A stretch of 64,000 bases of DNA. Source: CBDCZY01 sp965224745 (GTDB taxonomy: Bacteria > Pseudomonadota > Gammaproteobacteria > Methylococcales > Methylomonadaceae). The stretch's first letter is position 1, and each line of letters begins with the position of its first letter. The translations under genes and the position numbers were made by a program. Of this stretch, positions 62,099 through 64,000 are shown one piece after another. Below the pieces are notes generated by a model. That model made no database searches and was not told the origin of the DNA. It saw only the letters and a list, made by a program, of their open reading frames with translations. The stretch spans positions 124,001 to 188,000 of the forward strand of contig CBDCZY010000004.1 of NCBI GenBank assembly GCA_965224745.1. The letters run 5' to 3'.

Positions 62099-62225
62099 AA
62101 AGTATTTTCCAATTGAGAGTTGAGTCTGAAATGCGCTTAAAAGTTAAGTCTGGGTTATTGATCAAAAATTTCTGTCGTTTTTCTTTTAGTATTTTAGCTG
62201 TCTGATAATCCGTCATATTCATGGT
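62099..62225 (-). mobile_element. Remnant of an IS481-like element related to the 30262 copy
   Basis: On the plus strand agtattttccaatt followed by gagtctgaaatg and aaaagttaagtc repeats, with changes, the 3' end of the IS481-like elements. The minus strand reads MTDYQTAKILKEKRQKFLINN, a diverged C-terminus of the same transposase. It is older than the two near-identical copies. Confidence 0.7.
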
Positions 62226-62466
62226 CACTACATTAACTGGCGGTGAGACAATGTAAATCAAGTCGATCCATTATTTTCAAAATAAAGCGGGCTCAATAAT
62301 CTTTAAGTCAATAGTCTTGATCACACGTTGGTAAAATATAAGGAGGATATCTCGATTATTTTTTATCAAGTCTGCTAGCCTGCTTATACCCACGTATAAT
62401 GGATCTATTTCCTGGTAAATATACGGGAACTGGATTTTACTAACTATCTGTTTACTTTCATTGGTT
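62226..62466. other. Intergenic region
   Basis: No gene seen. AAGGAGG at 62340-62346 has no start codon at a suitable distance. TATAAT at 62395-62400 is a possible -10 for the gene at 62467, without a good -35. Confidence 0.35.
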
Positions 62467-64000
62467 ATGCAAGAACGGCGACTTTTTAACTATCATTTTT
62501 TTGGTTTGTTATGTTATTTGTTAGTATTTCTATCAGGAATTTCTGCCATGCCAATCCACGCTGAAACAAACTACCCTCCAGAATTATCTAAGCGTCTGCA
62601 GGAAGCACTGAAAAAACAAGGGACGGATTACAAGCCACGAACGGAATGGCTATTGCCGGATGGTCAGCCGAAATATACTAACCGTTTAATCCTGGAGGAC
62701 TCACCGTATTTAATTCAACACGCTCACAATCCAGTCGACTGGCATGCATGGAGCGAAGAGGCTTTCGCTAAAGCCAAGGTCGAAAACAAGCCCATTTTTT
62801 TATCCATAGGTTACTCAACCTGTCATTGGTGCCACGTCATGGAGAGGGAAAGCTTCGATAACGAAGCCATTGCCAAGATACTCAATGAACGCTTTATTAG
62901 CATCAAAGTAGATCGAGAACAGCGGCCTGATGTCGATACCTACTACATGACTGGTGTTATGCTGATTACCGGACGCGGTGGTTGGCCTATGTCAAACTTT
63001 TTGATGCCCGATGGTCGTCCTTTTTATGGTGGAACCTATTTTCCGCCAGAACAATTCGTGCAGTTGCTGGAGCAAATTAATAATTTATGGCAATCCGAAC
63101 AAAAAAATCTGCATGCTGAAGCAGATCGTCTGGCTTCTGCCATTGCTCAAATCAACAGTACTAAAAATAAAGCACAAAAAATAGATCGTAACGTTATCAA
63201 CAGTGCTGTTAACACAATACTAGAAGGTTATGATAATGAGCAAGGTGGTTTTACACCGGCCCCCAAATTCCCCAATGAACCCTACCTGTTTTTGTTACTA
63301 AGACAAATGGAGCGAGGAACCGATTTGTCTCTTACCAATTCGGTGAATTATACATTACATGCGATGGCACAAGGCGGTCTATACGATCAGATAGGCGGCG
63401 GCTTTCACCGCTACTCAACCGATACTGACTGGTTGATTCCTCATTTTGAAAAAATGCTCTATAACCAGGGACATCTGGCAAGGATCTACTTGCAAGCGTA
63501 TCAACAGTCTGGCAGACCAATATATGAGCGCGTAGTTCGACAAACGTTAGATTATTTATTGCGCGAGATGCAAGCCCCTGATGGCGGCTTTTACTCGGCG
63601 ACCGATGCGGATAGCGAAGGTGAAGAAGGTCTGTTTTTTGTCTGGCAACAAGAACAAATTACCTCAACACTACCCGCGGAGCTGGCCAAGCTTGCTATCG
63701 ATTTGTTTGGCGTTACCAAGGGTGGTAATTTCGAGGGTAGAAACATTTTAAACTTGCCCGAGTCTTTAAATGAATATGCAGTAGCGCATAAGCAAAAATT
63801 ACCTGAGCTATTTGAGCAAGTCGATAAAATCAGCGCTTCACTGAGACAGGTTCGCGAGAAAAGAATTCACCCGATAAGAGATGACAAGGTAGTAACGGCC
63901 TGGAATGGCATGGTAATCGCCGCCTTGGCTGAGGCGGGTCGTGCTCTGAGCCATGAAGCTTATCTTGAAGCAGCAAAAAAGGCCGCTGAATTTTTGTGGC
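62467..64000 (+). CDS. Thioredoxin-domain protein, YyaL/DUF255 family (3' end outside window)
   Basis: From ATG 62467 the frame stays open to the window edge, 511 residues. The N-terminus (MQERRLFNYHFFGLLCYLLVFLSGISA) is a probable signal peptide, which many family members lack. The DUF255 thioredoxin-like domain follows: LILEDSPYLIQHAHNPVDWHAW, then FLSIGYSTCHWCHVMERESFDNEAIA with the CHWC redox pair, and VDREQRPDVD. An alpha/alpha-barrel like those of N-acylglucosamine epimerases comes next (GGFTPAPKFPNEPYL, QGGLYDQIGGGFHRYSTD, DADSEGEEGLFFVW). Function is not established. The native end lies beyond 64000. Confidence 0.9.
   Translation, partial: MQERRLFNYHFFGLLCYLLVFLSGISAMPIHAETNYPPELSKRLQEALKKQGTDYKPRTEWLLPDGQPKYTNRLILEDSPYLIQHAHNPVDWHAWSEEAFAKAKVENKPIFLSIGYSTCHWCHVMERESFDNEAIAKILNERFISIKVDREQRPDVDTYYMTGVMLITGRGGWPMSNFLMPDGRPFYGGTYFPPEQFVQLLEQINNLWQSEQKNLHAEADRLASAIAQINSTKNKAQKIDRNVINSAVNTILEGYDNEQGGFTPAPKFPNEPYLFLLLRQMERGTDLSLTNSVNYTLHAMAQGGLYDQIGGGFHRYSTDTDWLIPHFEKMLYNQGHLARIYLQAYQQSGRPIYERVVRQTLDYLLREMQAPDGGFYSATDADSEGEEGLFFVWQQEQITSTLPAELAKLAIDLFGVTKGGNFEGRNILNLPESLNEYAVAHKQKLPELFEQVDKISASLRQVREKRIHPIRDDKVVTAWNGMVIAALAEAGRALSHEAYLEAAKKAAEFLW

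Overview
The window reads as part of the chromosome of an AT-rich gammaproteobacterium. The conserved blocks support this: guaB-guaA-tadA, pgi, the rng-yhdP-nitrilase-tldD-pmbA-hslR run, and dcd with mrp/apbC. The membrane-anchored multicopper oxidase and cupredoxin genes, the many c-type cytochromes and the heavy load of insertion sequences would fit a methanotroph-like or sulfur-oxidiser-like lineage, but nothing here fixes the genus.

Positions 1-33,700 are accessory, strongly reworked DNA. Exported or glycan-related genes stand as single genes: a parallel beta-helix protein, a BNR-type propeller protein, a TylF-like methyltransferase, two GH43-like secreted proteins, a YfhO-like membrane protein and an ArnT-like glycosyltransferase with an internal deletion. 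Between them lie insertion sequences of the IS1634, IS3, IS66 (remnant), IS21, IS481-like (two copies) and IS1 families. At 11-15 kb an IS21 element sits inside an IS481-like element, which sits in an older IS3 remnant. A toxin-antitoxin island (broken phd-like gene, parDE, MazE-like/Doc) is laced with REP-like repeats at 15.3-17.5 kb. A second pair, ccdAB, lies at 28.7-29.5 kb; its toxin gene carries an 11-bp duplication that shifts the frame and runs translation into a (CACAG)29 array. At 24.9-28.3 kb a ferritin-like protein, a cytochrome c and an ECF sigma factor form one operon, divergent from a diheme peroxidase-like gene.

Positions 34,000-45,300 hold housekeeping genes (GMP synthesis, tRNA editing, glucose-6-phosphate isomerase) and then a copper-protein operon: a membrane-anchored periplasmic protein, a multicopper oxidase and an anchored cupredoxin, closed by a strong terminator. 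YqaA-like, unknown membrane and YceI-like genes follow.

Positions 45,300-49,600 hold a small LPS/glycan group: a GT-C-like membrane protein, WaaG-like transferase and an ATP-grasp protein. From 50,200 to the end the gene order is ordinary gammaproteobacterial: rng, yhdP, nitrilase, tldD, pmbA, hslR, rhodanese, dcd, mrp and the first part of a YyaL/DUF255 thioredoxin-domain protein.

At least four families of short, terminally inverted, gene-less elements (MITE-like) can be recognised. They occur between genes, at a gene 3' end (5,963), next to guaB with a 10-bp target duplication (34,006-34,198), and inside another repeat (15,656-15,798). No CRISPR array, rRNA or tRNA was recognised.
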